DNA of 64,000 nucleotides from Rhodothalassiaceae bacterium (GTDB lineage Bacteria; Pseudomonadota; Alphaproteobacteria; Sphingomonadales; Rhodothalassiaceae), in the NCBI GenBank assembly GCA_026004935.1, contig BPKC01000001.1:1403491-1467490 (forward strand), given 5' to 3'. Made by a program: the position numbers and the translations under genes. Shown here piece after piece: positions 1 to 9,287 of the stretch. The notes beneath the pieces are model-generated. The model was given only the letters and a program-made list of their open reading frames with translations. It had not been told where the DNA came from and searched no databases. Positions within the stretch are counted from its first letter, which is position 1, and each line of letters begins with the position of its first letter.

Positions 1-42
1 AGGGACGGGCCTGAGCCGCCGGCATCCCCGAGCGGGAGAGGA

Positions 43-342
43 TCAGGCATGATCCGCCGCGGCATACCGCGCAATGGCGCGGGCCATGACGATGTCGCGC
101 TCGGTCACGCCGCCGGCGTCATGGGTGGTGAGCCGGATCGTCACGCGGTTGTAGACGTTCGACCATTCCGGGTGGTGGTCCATCCGCTCGGCGAGCAGCG
201 CGACCCGCGTGATCAGCGCGAAGGCGGCGTTGAAATCCGCGAATCGCAGATGGCAGGTGATCGCCTTGCCGTCCTCATCGATCCGCCAGCCCGGAAGCCC
301 GGCGAGGGCCTCTTCGATGGCATCCCGTGACAGGCCGGTCAT
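43..342 (-). CDS. phhB: pterin-4a-carbinolamine dehydratase
   Basis: A 99-residue protein of the usual length for 4a-hydroxytetrahydrobiopterin dehydratase, which regenerates the pterin cofactor of aromatic amino acid hydroxylases in the cytoplasm. The family signature is visible as HHPEW at residues 56-60 and a downstream THD at 73-75, the histidines and aspartate of the active site. The start at 342 is chosen because an AAAGGAG ribosome-binding site sits just upstream; an in-frame upstream extension has no such site. No phenylalanine hydroxylase lies in the window, so its partner is elsewhere or the protein serves another pterin enzyme. Confidence 0.93.
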   Translation of the reverse strand: MTGLSRDAIEEALAGLPGWRIDEDGKAITCHLRFADFNAAFALITRVALLAERMDHHPEWSNVYNRVTIRLTTHDAGGVTERDIVMARAIARYAAADHA

Positions 343-572
343 GGCACTCTCCTTTCTGCGTGTTGAAAAAGACAAGCTTCAAAGACTGATGGAGCGTCAT
401 TTGTAATCTCATGCGTCCCATCTTGGGCCGGCCGGCCGCTTTCTGCAATCATGAGGTGCCGATAATTCTGGAAGACCGGTTTCCGTCATGCTACATTGTT
501 GGCGCGTGAACCGGGGAGCAGGAGAAGCCGCAAGGCGGGCCGGGTCGCGACGGGGGTACGGCGAGGACCCCG
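343..572. other. intergenic region between divergent phhB and PAS gene
   Basis: About 230 bases without a supportable gene. It must hold the promoters of the two divergent neighbours. A stretch at 361-410 is less GC-rich than its surroundings. I see no clear promoter boxes, palindrome or RNA structure that I would defend. Confidence 0.4.
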
Positions 573-1082
573 ATGCAACAGGTGGATATCGCCGGGACAC
601 CCGGCTGGATCGATTTCGCGCCGGAAGAGCTGCCGCACGAGAAGGCGCGGCGGCTGCACGCCCTGTGGGTTGAACGCAAGGGCGAGGGCCTGCTTCCGCT
701 GCGCTCGGCCTTCCATGTGCGCGATCTGCGTTTCTGCCTGACCGAGATCGCGCTGGTGGAGGTGGTGGACGGTCCGCCGCACTTCATCGTCCGCGTCTTC
801 GGCTCGGACGCGGCCGATCTGTCGGGCCGCGAGCTCACGGGCCGGCCGATGGATTTCAAGGGCCCGCGCGAGCGCGGGTTCTGGATGCTCCGGCACAGGA
901 AGCCCTTCTTCGTCGAGGATCAGCGGGTCACCTGGTCGGACCGCTTCTATCGCCATTACGACGTGCTGGCGCTGCCGCTCACGCGTGATGGCGAGACGGT
1001 CAGCCACATCCTCTACTGGTTCCACTTCTACGTCGGTGCGCTGGAGATGAGCGAGGCCGCCGACGGCACCAACGGCCGCTGA
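573..1082 (+). CDS. PAS domain protein (PAS_5/PF07310-like)
   Basis: A 169-residue soluble protein that looks like the single-domain PAS_5 family common in Alphaproteobacteria. The body from about residue 35 to 155 carries the family pattern: an RDLRFCL segment, an FIVRVFGSD strand, LTGRPMDF, then RKPFFVEDQ and a YDVLALPL strand. No transmembrane segment or output domain is present, so it is probably a small sensory or adaptor protein. It ends six bases from the convergent small gene on the other strand. The ligand and partner are unknown. The family call rests on pattern recognition only. Confidence 0.75.
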   Translation: MQQVDIAGTPGWIDFAPEELPHEKARRLHALWVERKGEGLLPLRSAFHVRDLRFCLTEIALVEVVDGPPHFIVRVFGSDAADLSGRELTGRPMDFKGPRERGFWMLRHRKPFFVEDQRVTWSDRFYRHYDVLALPLTRDGETVSHILYWFHFYVGALEMSEAADGTNGR

Positions 1083-1088
1083 GCGCCC

Positions 1089-1289
1089 CTAGCGCGCGCC
1101 GCGCCTGCCGCCGCCGGCCTTGCGCCAGAGCGTGCGCAGGAGGGCCGCCAGCTCCTCGGAGCCGTCGAGGTAGGCGCCGAGCCGGTCGTGGAGGAGGCGT
1201 TGCGCCGCGCGCCGGTCCGCCGGCCGCTCGAGCCGGATCAGCGTCGCCGCGACCCGCTTCAGCCCGTCCGCATCCATCGATGCCATCAT
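1089..1289 (-). CDS. small hypothetical protein
   Basis: A 66-residue reading frame rich in Arg, Ala and Leu, predicted helical, with no recognised motif. It sits in a 300-base gap between the PAS gene and the DUF885 lipoprotein gene and starts with two consecutive ATG codons; a GGAG lies about 11 bases upstream, which is weak. It could be a real small cytoplasmic protein or a GC-driven chance frame. Confidence 0.4.
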   Translation of the reverse strand: MMASMDADGLKRVAATLIRLERPADRRAAQRLLHDRLGAYLDGSEELAALLRTLWRKAGGGRRGAR

Positions 1290-1387
1290 CGTGCCGCCGT
1301 CTCCGCGCTCCGCGTTCCGTCTTCACGCACGAGGATCGCGCCCGCAGGTTACGATATCATGACGCCACCCGCGCGCGGCCGCCACGA

Positions 1388-3289
1388 TCATCCGGCCGGC
1401 GCGGCCGCCGCCCAGGCCATGATCCGCTCCTCCAGGATGTCGAGCGGCAGCGGGCCGTTCTCCAGCACGCGGTCGTGGAAGGCGCGGATGTCGAAGGCGT
1501 TCCCCATCCGCGCCTTCGCGCGCTCGCGCAGCTCCAGGATCTTCTGCTTGCCGATCATGTAGGCGGTCGCCTGGCCGGGCATGACGATGTAGCGCTCGAC
1601 CGCCTTGACGATGTCGCCCTCCGGGTTCGGCGTGTTCTCGAGGTGGTAGCGGATCGCGTCCTCCCGGCTCCAGCGCTTCCAGTGGATGCCCGTGTCCACG
1701 ACCAGCCGCACCGCCCGCCACAGCTCCATCGCCAGCCGCCCGAAGTCGGCGTAGGGGTCCTCGTAGAAGCCCATCTCCTTGGGCAGATACTCGGCATAAA
1801 GCCCCCAGCCTTCGGTAAACGCCGTGAAGCGGGCGTAGCGCTGGAAGCGCGGCACGCCCTCCAGCTCCTGGGCGATCGCGATCTGGAGGTGATGGCCCGG
1901 CACGCCCTCGTGATAGGCCAGCGCCTCGAGCTGGTAGGTGGGCATGTCCGCCATGCGGTAGAGATTGACGTAGTAGACGCCGGGGCGCGAGCCGTCGGGC
2001 GCCGGCTGCTGGTAGAAGGCCTTGCCGGCCGCGCGCTCGCGGAAGGGTTCGACCCGCTTGACGACGAGGTCCGCCTTCGGCAGGCGGCCGAAATACTGCG
2101 GCAGGCGCTCCTTCATCGCCGCGATCACGGCGCGTGCGCGTGTCAGATAGGAGGCGCGGCTCTCCTCGGTCTCCGGCAGGTAGAAGCGCGGGTCGGTGCG
2201 CATGAGCTGGAAGAATTCCTTGAGCGTGCCCTGGAACCCCACGCGGCGCATGACGGCGCGCATCTCGTCGTGGATGCGCGCGACATGCTGCAGGCCGATG
2301 TCGTGGATCTGGGCGGCGGTGAGCGCGGTGGTCGTATAGGTCTCGAGCCGGTTCTGGTAGTAGGCCTCGCCCTCCGGCAGCTTCCAGGCGCCGTCCCGGT
2401 CGTCGGCGCGGGTCTGCTGGTCCTCGAGAAAGGCGATCAGCCGGCGATAGGCGGGGGCGACCGCATTGGTGAGCGCATGGCGCGCTTGCGCAAGCAGCGC
2501 CTCGCGCCGCGCGGCGGGAAGGTCGAGCCGCCCGAGCTTCGCCTTGAAGTCAGCCCACAGCGCGGAATCCGCCGCATCGGGCTGGAATGGCGCCCCGCTG
2601 ATGACGTTGCGCGCCGCCTCGATCACGATCGGATAGACGAAGCGGGGCGGCATCACGCCCCCGTCTTCCCGGATGCGCAGCTGCTCGATGAGCTGGTCGA
2701 CGAGCTGGGGCACGCGTTCCAGCCGGGCGACGTAGTTTTCGGCGTCGCGCTCGTCGGCGATCCGGTGGATGTTGATGAGAAAGCTGGGGATCTGCTGCTG
2801 CCAGCCGAACATCTGGTTGACGGGGTAGGAGTGGTGGCGCCAGCGGTCCGCCGCGATGGCCTGCTCCGTCAGCTTCTCGAACAGCCGCCAGCTCAGTCGC
2901 ACGCGCGGCGAGAGCGTTTCGGGGTCGATCTCATGGAGCTCCGCGAGCTGGCGGCGGAGCAGCGCGACCGTCTCGTCGGCGTAAGCGTCGGTCAGGTCGT
3001 CCCAGCGGTCCGCCTGGTCGGTGATGCCGAGGGTGCTCTGATACATGGGCGAGCGGGCGAGCCGCTCGTCGAAGGCCCGCTCGAAGAAGGCGAGGGCCTT
3101 GCGGTCCGCCTCCGAGACGGCGGCACCGGCCGCCGCATCGCCGCTTGAGCCGGTGCGACCGTTCTCCGCCTTCTCCGCCGCCGGCCGGTCGCAGGCCGCA
3201 AGGGCCAGCGCGACGACGAGCCCGCCGGCCAGCATCCCGAGCCGCCGCCACGCCGGGACGGCCCCCATCGCCCTCTTCTGCCGCATCAT
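1388..3289 (-). CDS. DUF885 family lipoprotein, putative zinc peptidase
   Basis: A 633-residue protein with a lipoprotein signal: a hydrophobic segment at 18-30 ends in LAAC, with Cys33 as the lipidated residue. The rest matches the DUF885 family (about 550-600 residues). The metal-site motif HEGVPGHH is at 460-467 and a downstream FTEGWGLYAE at 491-500 would give the third ligand Glu, the arrangement of gluzincin-like peptidases. It is probably an envelope-anchored metallopeptidase of unknown substrate. A GGAAGG site precedes the tandem ATG start. It is transcribed divergently from the MaoC-like gene. Confidence 0.88.
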   Translation of the reverse strand: MMRQKRAMGAVPAWRRLGMLAGGLVVALALAACDRPAAEKAENGRTGSSGDAAAGAAVSEADRKALAFFERAFDERLARSPMYQSTLGITDQADRWDDLTDAYADETVALLRRQLAELHEIDPETLSPRVRLSWRLFEKLTEQAIAADRWRHHSYPVNQMFGWQQQIPSFLINIHRIADERDAENYVARLERVPQLVDQLIEQLRIREDGGVMPPRFVYPIVIEAARNVISGAPFQPDAADSALWADFKAKLGRLDLPAARREALLAQARHALTNAVAPAYRRLIAFLEDQQTRADDRDGAWKLPEGEAYYQNRLETYTTTALTAAQIHDIGLQHVARIHDEMRAVMRRVGFQGTLKEFFQLMRTDPRFYLPETEESRASYLTRARAVIAAMKERLPQYFGRLPKADLVVKRVEPFRERAAGKAFYQQPAPDGSRPGVYYVNLYRMADMPTYQLEALAYHEGVPGHHLQIAIAQELEGVPRFQRYARFTAFTEGWGLYAEYLPKEMGFYEDPYADFGRLAMELWRAVRLVVDTGIHWKRWSREDAIRYHLENTPNPEGDIVKAVERYIVMPGQATAYMIGKQKILELRERAKARMGNAFDIRAFHDRVLENGPLPLDILEERIMAWAAAAPAG

Positions 3290-3508
3290 CGCTCCTTCCC
3301 TGATCCCTGATTCCGTCCTCGGCGGGTCCGGGCGCCGTCGCGGCGGCAGCCTGTCGGAATGCAGGTGCGGCCCGCCCTTGCAAGGAGACGGCCGCCGCGG
3401 GCAACATCACCCTCCGACAATGCCCGCGACGGCGGCCGGCACGCAAGCCCGACCGGCGGCGGGCCAACGACGGTTTACGGTTCCGGGCGCGGAAGGAAGG
3501 CAGGACGG

Positions 3509-3982
3509 ATGGCGGATGCGCAGCGTGGCGCGGATCTCCTGAGCGCGCTTGAAGCGCGGATCGGATCGGAGCTGGTGCGTTCCGGGTGGCTCACCATCAC
3601 CCAGGAGATGGTCAACGCCTTCGCGGACACGACGCGCGACCACCAGTGGATCCATGTGGACGTGGAGCGGGCCCGGCGCGAGAGTCCCTTCGGCGGGCCG
3701 ATCGCCCATGGGTTTCTGACGCTCTCGCTGCTGCCGGCCTTTCTCGACGGGGCGTTCGCCGGCTTTCCGGTGCGGCAGATCATCAACTACGGCTGCGAGC
3801 GCGTGCGCTTTCCGGCACCCGTGCCGGTGGGCGGCCGCCTGCGCGGGCGCGCGGAGCTGAAGGCGGTGGAGCCGGGGCCCATGGGCTCCTTCAAATGCAC
3901 GATCGCGGCGGCGATCGAGCTGGAGGGCTCGGACAAGCCGGCCTGTGTGGCCGAGCAGCTCTTCCTGCTCTTCCCGCGCTAG
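3509..3982 (+). CDS. MaoC-like (R)-specific enoyl-CoA hydratase / dehydratase
   Basis: A 157-residue single hotdog-fold protein of the MaoC dehydratase family. The hydratase-2 motif is intact: Asp44 and His49 in the DHQWIHVD segment, then GGPIAHGFLTL at 62-72. Proteins like this hydrate short enoyl-CoA thioesters. The start at 3509 has GGAAGGAAGG upstream; a longer in-frame extension to 3359 is low-complexity and has no ribosome-binding site. It lies 57 bases before an SDR gene on the same strand, and the pair plausibly works on an acyl-CoA or feeds the PHA synthase encoded further on. The exact substrate cannot be read from the sequence. Confidence 0.88.
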   Translation: MADAQRGADLLSALEARIGSELVRSGWLTITQEMVNAFADTTRDHQWIHVDVERARRESPFGGPIAHGFLTLSLLPAFLDGAFAGFPVRQIINYGCERVRFPAPVPVGGRLRGRAELKAVEPGPMGSFKCTIAAAIELEGSDKPACVAEQLFLLFPR

Positions 3983-4039
3983 GCCGGCGGCGTGCAGCGG
4001 CCCCGCGCCGGGCCGGAACCGGTGGAGGAAAGGCATCCC

Positions 4040-4834
4040 ATGACCGACGTTCTCGCCCCCTATCGCGAGCTGTTTTCCCTCAAGGGCCGCACGGCGATCA
4101 TCACGGGCTCCTCGCGCGGCATCGGGCGCGCGATCGCCGAGGCGATGGCCGCCCATGGCGCCCGGGTCGTGATTTCCTCGCGCAAGCAGGGGCCCTGTGA
4201 GGAGGTGGCGGAAGGCATCCGCGCGGGCGGCGGGGAGGCGATCGCGGTCGCCTGCAACATCTCCGACAATGCCGCCCTCGAAAACCTCGTCGCCGAGACG
4301 CGGCGGGCCTTCGGCCGGGTCGACATTCTCGTCTGCAATGCCGCCTCCAACCCCGTCTACGGCTCGATGGCGGAGACCAGCGACGAGGTGTTTCACAAGA
4401 TCATGCACAACAATGTGCGCGCGAACATGAATCTGGCCCATCTCGTGCTGCCGGAGATGGCCGGGCGCGGCGACGGCGCGATCATCATCGTCTCCTCGAT
4501 CGCGGGGCTCAAGGGCTCGAAGAACATCGGGCTGTATGCCATCTCGAAGGCCGCCGACATGCAGCTCGTGCGCAATCTCGCCGCCGAATGGTCGCCCAGG
4601 GGCGTGCGGGTGAACGCCATCGCGCCGGGGCTGGTGAAGACGGATTTCGCGCGCGCGCTGTGGGAGAATCCGGAGATCCGCGGCCACGTGGAGCGGCTCA
4701 CCCCCCTGCGGCGCATCGGCGATCCCATCGACATCGCCGGTGTCGCGGTGATGCTGGCCGCACCCGCCGGGCGCTTCATGACGGGCGAGACGGTGGTCGT
4801 CGACGGCGGCGCCACCATCGCCGAGCCGTTCTAG
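4040..4834 (+). CDS. SDR family NAD(P)-dependent oxidoreductase
   Basis: A 264-residue classical short-chain dehydrogenase. The cofactor motif TGSSRGIG is at 22-29, the CNAAS motif at 99-103, the catalytic Ser around 152-153, and Tyr166/Lys170 in YAISK. GGMIS-type ends are replaced by the common MLAAPAGRFMTGETVVVDGG C-terminus. The acidic-residue pattern after beta-2 (ISSRKQ) suggests NADP(H) rather than NAD, which is an inference. An AGGAAAGG site precedes the start. Position right after the MaoC-like gene suggests a shared fatty-acyl or hydroxyacyl pathway. Confidence 0.9.
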   Translation: MTDVLAPYRELFSLKGRTAIITGSSRGIGRAIAEAMAAHGARVVISSRKQGPCEEVAEGIRAGGGEAIAVACNISDNAALENLVAETRRAFGRVDILVCNAASNPVYGSMAETSDEVFHKIMHNNVRANMNLAHLVLPEMAGRGDGAIIIVSSIAGLKGSKNIGLYAISKAADMQLVRNLAAEWSPRGVRVNAIAPGLVKTDFARALWENPEIRGHVERLTPLRRIGDPIDIAGVAVMLAAPAGRFMTGETVVVDGGATIAEPF

Positions 4835-4899
4835 AAGATCCGCCCGCGGCTGTTGTCCGCCGGCCCTCCTTCTTTCGCCGCGCGTCGGCCCGAGGGGCC

Positions 4900-5215
4900 T
4901 GCGCACGCCCGTGCCTCGTCACCCGCCGGCACCCTCTCCCGTCACCCGCCGGCTTGACCGGCGGGTCCAGCGGGAAGCGGGGCCGATTCCCTGCGCCGGA
5001 GCCGTCACGCATCGCGGCTGGATTCGCCGCCTTCGCGGCGAATGACGAAAGAGGAGAGCGTCACCTGCCGGCACCCCCTCTCTGCGTCAGCCGCCGATCA
5101 AGTCGGCGGGCGAGGAGGGGGGGATTGGACCCTCCGGTGACGCCGGCGGGTGACGAGGGAAGAGCTGGTGCCGCCGGTCACGCGGGCGGCGGATGCGCTC
5201 AGGAGGAAGCGGATT
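4900..5215. repeat. palindromic repeat block 1
   Basis: Intergenic block between the convergent SDR and SIR2 genes, made of short GC-rich inverted repeats. One clear element spans 4944-4966 (ACCCGCCGG, loop CTTGA, CCGGCGGGT). Others are the TTCGCCGCC/GGCGGCGAA type near 5025-5045 and the CCGCCGATCAAGTCGGCGG type near 5090-5110. The same three palindrome classes recur in the blocks at 13.4-14.1, 31.3-31.7 and 47.0-47.5 kb. Elements resemble REP-like sequences of alphaproteobacteria. Frames through it are repeat translations, not genes. Confidence 0.85.
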
Positions 5216-8200
5216 CGGGCGGTGCGTCCGGGTCGATACCCGCCCGCCGCACCAGCTCGGCAAGCCGCTGGTAGCGCCTATCCTGCACAAGTTCGGGTTG
5301 CGCCTGACGGATCTGGCGCAGGAAGTCGGCAAGTTCGGTAGAAATCGGGTTGCGAGGGGAGCCGATGATGGTGTCGAGAAGGGTGAGCGTCTGTTCGGGA
5401 AAATTTGCAGGGAGGTCGGCACTCTCCAGGTCACGGAACAGACGGGAGGGCCAATCGAGCGGGCGCAGCCAAGGCCGGATCTTCTTCAGCACCTCGGGGA
5501 AGAGGGACTTCGACTCGATCGCCATTCTGGCGAAAGCCTCTGCGGTGCGGTCGTCATGGAGCGTCTTGTCCTTCGGCCAGCCCCAGCGGAGGAGGGGCCG
5601 AAGCCGACCCGTCCAGAAGTCTTCGGGCGCTTCGGCGACGGCAAGGGGTCGTGCGAGGAGCGTGAGAACATGCGCGCGATCCTCGTGTGACAGGGCTTGG
5701 AGGATGCTGCGGATCGGTTCGTAGCGGGCGCTTTCGTCCCCCGGACTGTCCTCGGCAAGCAGCCACTCCGGCCCGCGCAAACCGATGTCGGTCACCAGGC
5801 TCAGGTAATCTTCCGAATAGTGGCCGAGTCTTTTCAAATGGCCTGCCGTCTCAATGAACGCCTCACGAACGGCCCGGAGAAAGTCGACACTGATCCGGGA
5901 ATTCCAATAGAGCAGGATCGCCCACGCGATTCGCGCCTCTTCGGGGCTCTGCTTACAGTCGAACGGGCTCTGATTCCAGTCGAACAGGGGCAGGACATGC
6001 CGCCCGCACCATTCGGGATCGAGAGAATAGAGATTGGGTGCGAAGTCTGCCAGCCAGCCGCGGGCGAGGCGCCGATAGGGCTCGCCACCGGCCAGGATCG
6101 GCCGCAGAAACCGCTCGAGATCCTCCGGCAGGCGGTCGCCCGCCGCCGGGCCGTCCTGTGCAAAAAAGGCCGAAATGATGGCCCGCACCGCAATGGGTGC
6201 GGGCTCGTTGAGGGCTTGGGTGACCGGATCATATCGGCCGTCTGCCTCGGAATGCTCCCCCTCTTCCAATGGAAAGGGAAAATCCCGCAGCCATGCCGCG
6301 ACGGGAAGGGCATCGCGCCAGGATTGCCCGCCCTGTTCCAGAACCAGCTTCATCCAGCGTGCCAGCATGAAGGCAAACGGCAGCGCGGCGCGTTTGTCTC
6401 CACCAACTTTTTCCGGGATCCGGGAAAGCGTCGGCAGCAGGCATCGCCACAGCCGGACCAGCCGGCGCAAAGCATCTTCCTGATGGTACCAGGTTTCCAG
6501 CGTCATTCTCCAGGCATGAAGCGGCCAGACGTCTTTGGCCGCAAGGTCAGAGAGCACGCGCGCGACATGCGCGGGGTGGCGCCTTGCCGCCTCCGCGAGG
6601 GCGGGAATGTTCGGCGGCATACCCGAAACGGTTCCGTGGGCCTGAGGAGCGCCTTTCTCGGCCTGTTGGAGCCATTCTGCAAAAGCCGGGTGGTCGCGCG
6701 GATCAGGTGGCGGGGGCGTTTCGACACGCGGGCGGACTTCATCGGTGGACAGGATCCGCGCGCCGTGCAGGAAGCTCAGGAATTCGTCGCTTTCATCGGC
6801 CGCAAGCTGCCATTCGGGATCCCGGGCGGAGAGGGAGCGAAGAGTTTCCGATGCCTTGGCCGTAAGCGCGCAGCCGCCTGCCTTGAGCTTGGCCAACCGA
6901 AGCCGGATGGCACGGTCGCGATCCTCCGTCCACTCCTCGTTGGACAGGTTTTCTCTGAAATATTCCCGCGGCGGACCTTCAAGAATCGCGCTCTCCAGCT
7001 TTTCGAGCGGCCTTCCTGAAAGACCGGCTCCCTGCTTGACGAGCAGGCGCATGACTTCGCGCTTCGCATAGAGTTCCCAAAGCCACGGCAGGCTGCCTCT
7101 GGCGAGCCAGGACACCCATTCGCGCGGCGGGACGGCACCCTGGCCGGCGGCAAAAAGGGCCAGGCGGTGAAAGACGGGGTGGGGCGAGCGCGCCCACTCC
7201 CGCGCGATCGCCCGCGCGCGCCCTGGATCGTGTTTCCAGATCTGCAGCCAGCCGTCGCGCACGAGCTCGATGAGGACGGTCCAGTCAGCGGCATGTTCAT
7301 TCTGAGAGGACTCCTCCACGGACCGAAGAGCAATCCAGAATCGGTAACGCTCCTGGTCCTCGAACAAGGCATTGATAAGATTGACCGCTTTTCGAAGGTT
7401 TCTGACAAGAAGAGCGAAACCATAATTGCATATTTTCGAATACAATTCATTGTTATCTTTATTTCGGACAACTGATAAAAATTGTGCACGAGGATTGGAA
7501 ATTGCGAGAACAAGATCAGAATAAAATACATTCGTGCTATCTCGTTCCTCCCGATATGAAGTCTCAACGATCTCAATGCACGGTGACAGGAGTTCGATCA
7601 GCTTCTCAATGTAAGTACTCCGGTGTTCTTTCTTTAACAACTTAACGAGTTGGCGAATCGCACGAGAGGAATTCTTTTTGTCAATGCGCTGACAGAACCC
7701 CAGCGCATAATGGGTCCACGCTGCGCGCAGGGAGGGCGAAACATTTGCGTGCGCAGCCTCTTTCCCAAGGGCATCCAGGATACGTTCTCGCAGCTCGGGA
7801 TGGGGTGAACCGTCACCATAACCCGCCAAAGTGGCCAGCAGGCGCCAGCTTTGCGCCTCATCCGCCGTGATGTGGCGGCAGAGCCAATGCGCGAGCCCCC
7901 GCATTCGCGCATCCCACCGGGATGGCTCGCCCGACCAGGGCGACATCCGCGGGGCAAGCTCCGAGGGAGTCGGTCTGTTCAACAGCGAAAACTGGAGCTC
8001 TCGCTTCGCACGCTGCCCGGCAGCGGGTGATAGTGCCGCTCCAAACCTTGAAAGATCTGCAACTTGGAACCGGCCATCCAGGAATTCGTCAAGCCAACAA
8101 AGGGGTGGCGGTGGCTCCATTGTCGCAAAGGTGTGCGCCGGCGCGCCACTTTCATCCGACAGCGCCCACAGCACGCGCCCCACGAAGTCGTCATCTTCGC

Positions 8201-9206
8201 TTTTGTCCGAGGATGCCGGGTCCTTATGAGCGAATTTTGTTACGATCGCGGTTTTCGCTTTGGTCGGCGCCTCCGCCACCGTCGCCCAGGTTTCCAGTGT
8301 CCTGCAGAGCTGCCGATGATCATCCGTCCCATCAGGTTTCTTCAGAACCTTATAGAAAACGGGAAGGACGCCCTTTGTTTGCCACGGGATGGCCTCCTTG
8401 CGTTTTTTCGTCCCTTCTTTGAGGGGGGCGAAGGCATAGACGGTGGCAGCATCCGCCCCCATGGCGCGCTCCGCCGCCAGCGCATCCAGCAGATACCGCA
8501 TTACCGTGTCGTTCGCAGAGTAACCGACGAAGCAGAGGGTATATCTTTCGAGGAGCCCCGTGATGAAGCGCGCCGCCCAGCCTTCCTTCAGATAGGCGAG
8601 TCCGAAATCGCCGCTGGTCAGCACGAGACTGTTGGAGCCGGGAACGTCATCTTCGTTGTCCGGCAGTCGGCCATGGAGGTGGACAAGTCCATCCCAGCGG
8701 TCCAATCCGGGACGCGGCAGAGCCGGGCCCGAGTAAATCTCGATCCGGCGGCCCTGACATTGAGCCGCTTTTTCGAACAGTCGATCGAAATTGGTGGTGA
8801 CAAGTCTCAAGCGTCCGTCGCCGCCGGTCCCCAGTGTCAACAAGGCCTCGTGGAGTACGAGGCTGGAGCCGGGCTCATCCGCCGTCGAACCGGGATCGAG
8901 AACTGCTCGAACGATATCGCGGACCCACCTGCGTCCCTCAACGATGCGGTTTTCGAGCAGGTGGAGAGCCCGATCGTATTCGCCGCGGTCGAAGGCCTCC
9001 CGTTCCTGGGCCGAGGGGGGCTCACCAATCTCCTCATAGATCCGCGCGACCAGCCCCTCGAAATTCGGCAGCCCCGCGGGCATGGAGATGCCCGCGCCGC
9101 ACAGAAAGACCAGCCGCCCTTCCTGCTGCGCGTCCAGCAGGCCTGCCGGCAGATGGGCCGTGCCGGGTTCGAGCTGGATCAGCGTTTCCTGCGAATCGGC
9201 GTCCAT
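5199..9206 (-). CDS. large SIR2-domain protein, putative anti-phage sirtuin
   Basis: A 1335-residue protein with an N-terminal SIR2-like NAD-binding domain at about 28-265: GAGIS at 37-41, TTNFD at 137-141, the catalytic HLHG at 176-179, and a VGYSANDTVMRYLL segment at 227-240. The remaining thousand residues are mostly helical and match no domain I can name surely. The architecture (SIR2 plus long helical C-terminus in one gene) is that of defence-associated sirtuins such as Dsr1/Dsr2, which deplete NAD on infection; that function is inferred. The stretch encoded by 7380-7680 is strikingly AT-rich with different codon use, a sign of transfer. Start is uncertain: ATG at 9206 or an in-frame TTG at 9245; neither has a good ribosome-binding site. 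Confidence 0.85.
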   Translation of the reverse strand: MDADSQETLIQLEPGTAHLPAGLLDAQQEGRLVFLCGAGISMPAGLPNFEGLVARIYEEIGEPPSAQEREAFDRGEYDRALHLLENRIVEGRRWVRDIVRAVLDPGSTADEPGSSLVLHEALLTLGTGGDGRLRLVTTNFDRLFEKAAQCQGRRIEIYSGPALPRPGLDRWDGLVHLHGRLPDNEDDVPGSNSLVLTSGDFGLAYLKEGWAARFITGLLERYTLCFVGYSANDTVMRYLLDALAAERAMGADAATVYAFAPLKEGTKKRKEAIPWQTKGVLPVFYKVLKKPDGTDDHRQLCRTLETWATVAEAPTKAKTAIVTKFAHKDPASSDKSEDDDFVGRVLWALSDESGAPAHTFATMEPPPPLCWLDEFLDGRFQVADLSRFGAALSPAAGQRAKRELQFSLLNRPTPSELAPRMSPWSGEPSRWDARMRGLAHWLCRHITADEAQSWRLLATLAGYGDGSPHPELRERILDALGKEAAHANVSPSLRAAWTHYALGFCQRIDKKNSSRAIRQLVKLLKKEHRSTYIEKLIELLSPCIEIVETSYREERDSTNVFYSDLVLAISNPRAQFLSVVRNKDNNELYSKICNYGFALLVRNLRKAVNLINALFEDQERYRFWIALRSVEESSQNEHAADWTVLIELVRDGWLQIWKHDPGRARAIAREWARSPHPVFHRLALFAAGQGAVPPREWVSWLARGSLPWLWELYAKREVMRLLVKQGAGLSGRPLEKLESAILEGPPREYFRENLSNEEWTEDRDRAIRLRLAKLKAGGCALTAKASETLRSLSARDPEWQLAADESDEFLSFLHGARILSTDEVRPRVETPPPPDPRDHPAFAEWLQQAEKGAPQAHGTVSGMPPNIPALAEAARRHPAHVARVLSDLAAKDVWPLHAWRMTLETWYHQEDALRRLVRLWRCLLPTLSRIPEKVGGDKRAALPFAFMLARWMKLVLEQGGQSWRDALPVAAWLRDFPFPLEEGEHSEADGRYDPVTQALNEPAPIAVRAIISAFFAQDGPAAGDRLPEDLERFLRPILAGGEPYRRLARGWLADFAPNLYSLDPEWCGRHVLPLFDWNQSPFDCKQSPEEARIAWAILLYWNSRISVDFLRAVREAFIETAGHLKRLGHYSEDYLSLVTDIGLRGPEWLLAEDSPGDESARYEPIRSILQALSHEDRAHVLTLLARPLAVAEAPEDFWTGRLRPLLRWGWPKDKTLHDDRTAEAFARMAIESKSLFPEVLKKIRPWLRPLDWPSRLFRDLESADLPANFPEQTLTLLDTIIGSPRNPISTELADFLRQIRQAQPELVQDRRYQRLAELVRRAGIDPDAPPESASS

Positions 9207-9287
9207 CGCTTGTGCCCAGCGCTCATGCGCGAGGCATGGTAGCAATTCGTGCTCGTGCCGGCAAGAAAGCCCCGCCGTTTACGCCGT

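Noticed and set aside
409-1025. Overlapping minus-strand frames over the PAS gene
   Set aside because: Antisense to a plausible PAS domain gene; Arg/Ala/Pro-rich with no motif.
1280-3148. 622-residue plus-strand frame opposite the DUF885 gene
   Set aside because: Shadow of the real minus-strand gene: no family motif, no ribosome-binding site, composition set by GC-rich third positions.
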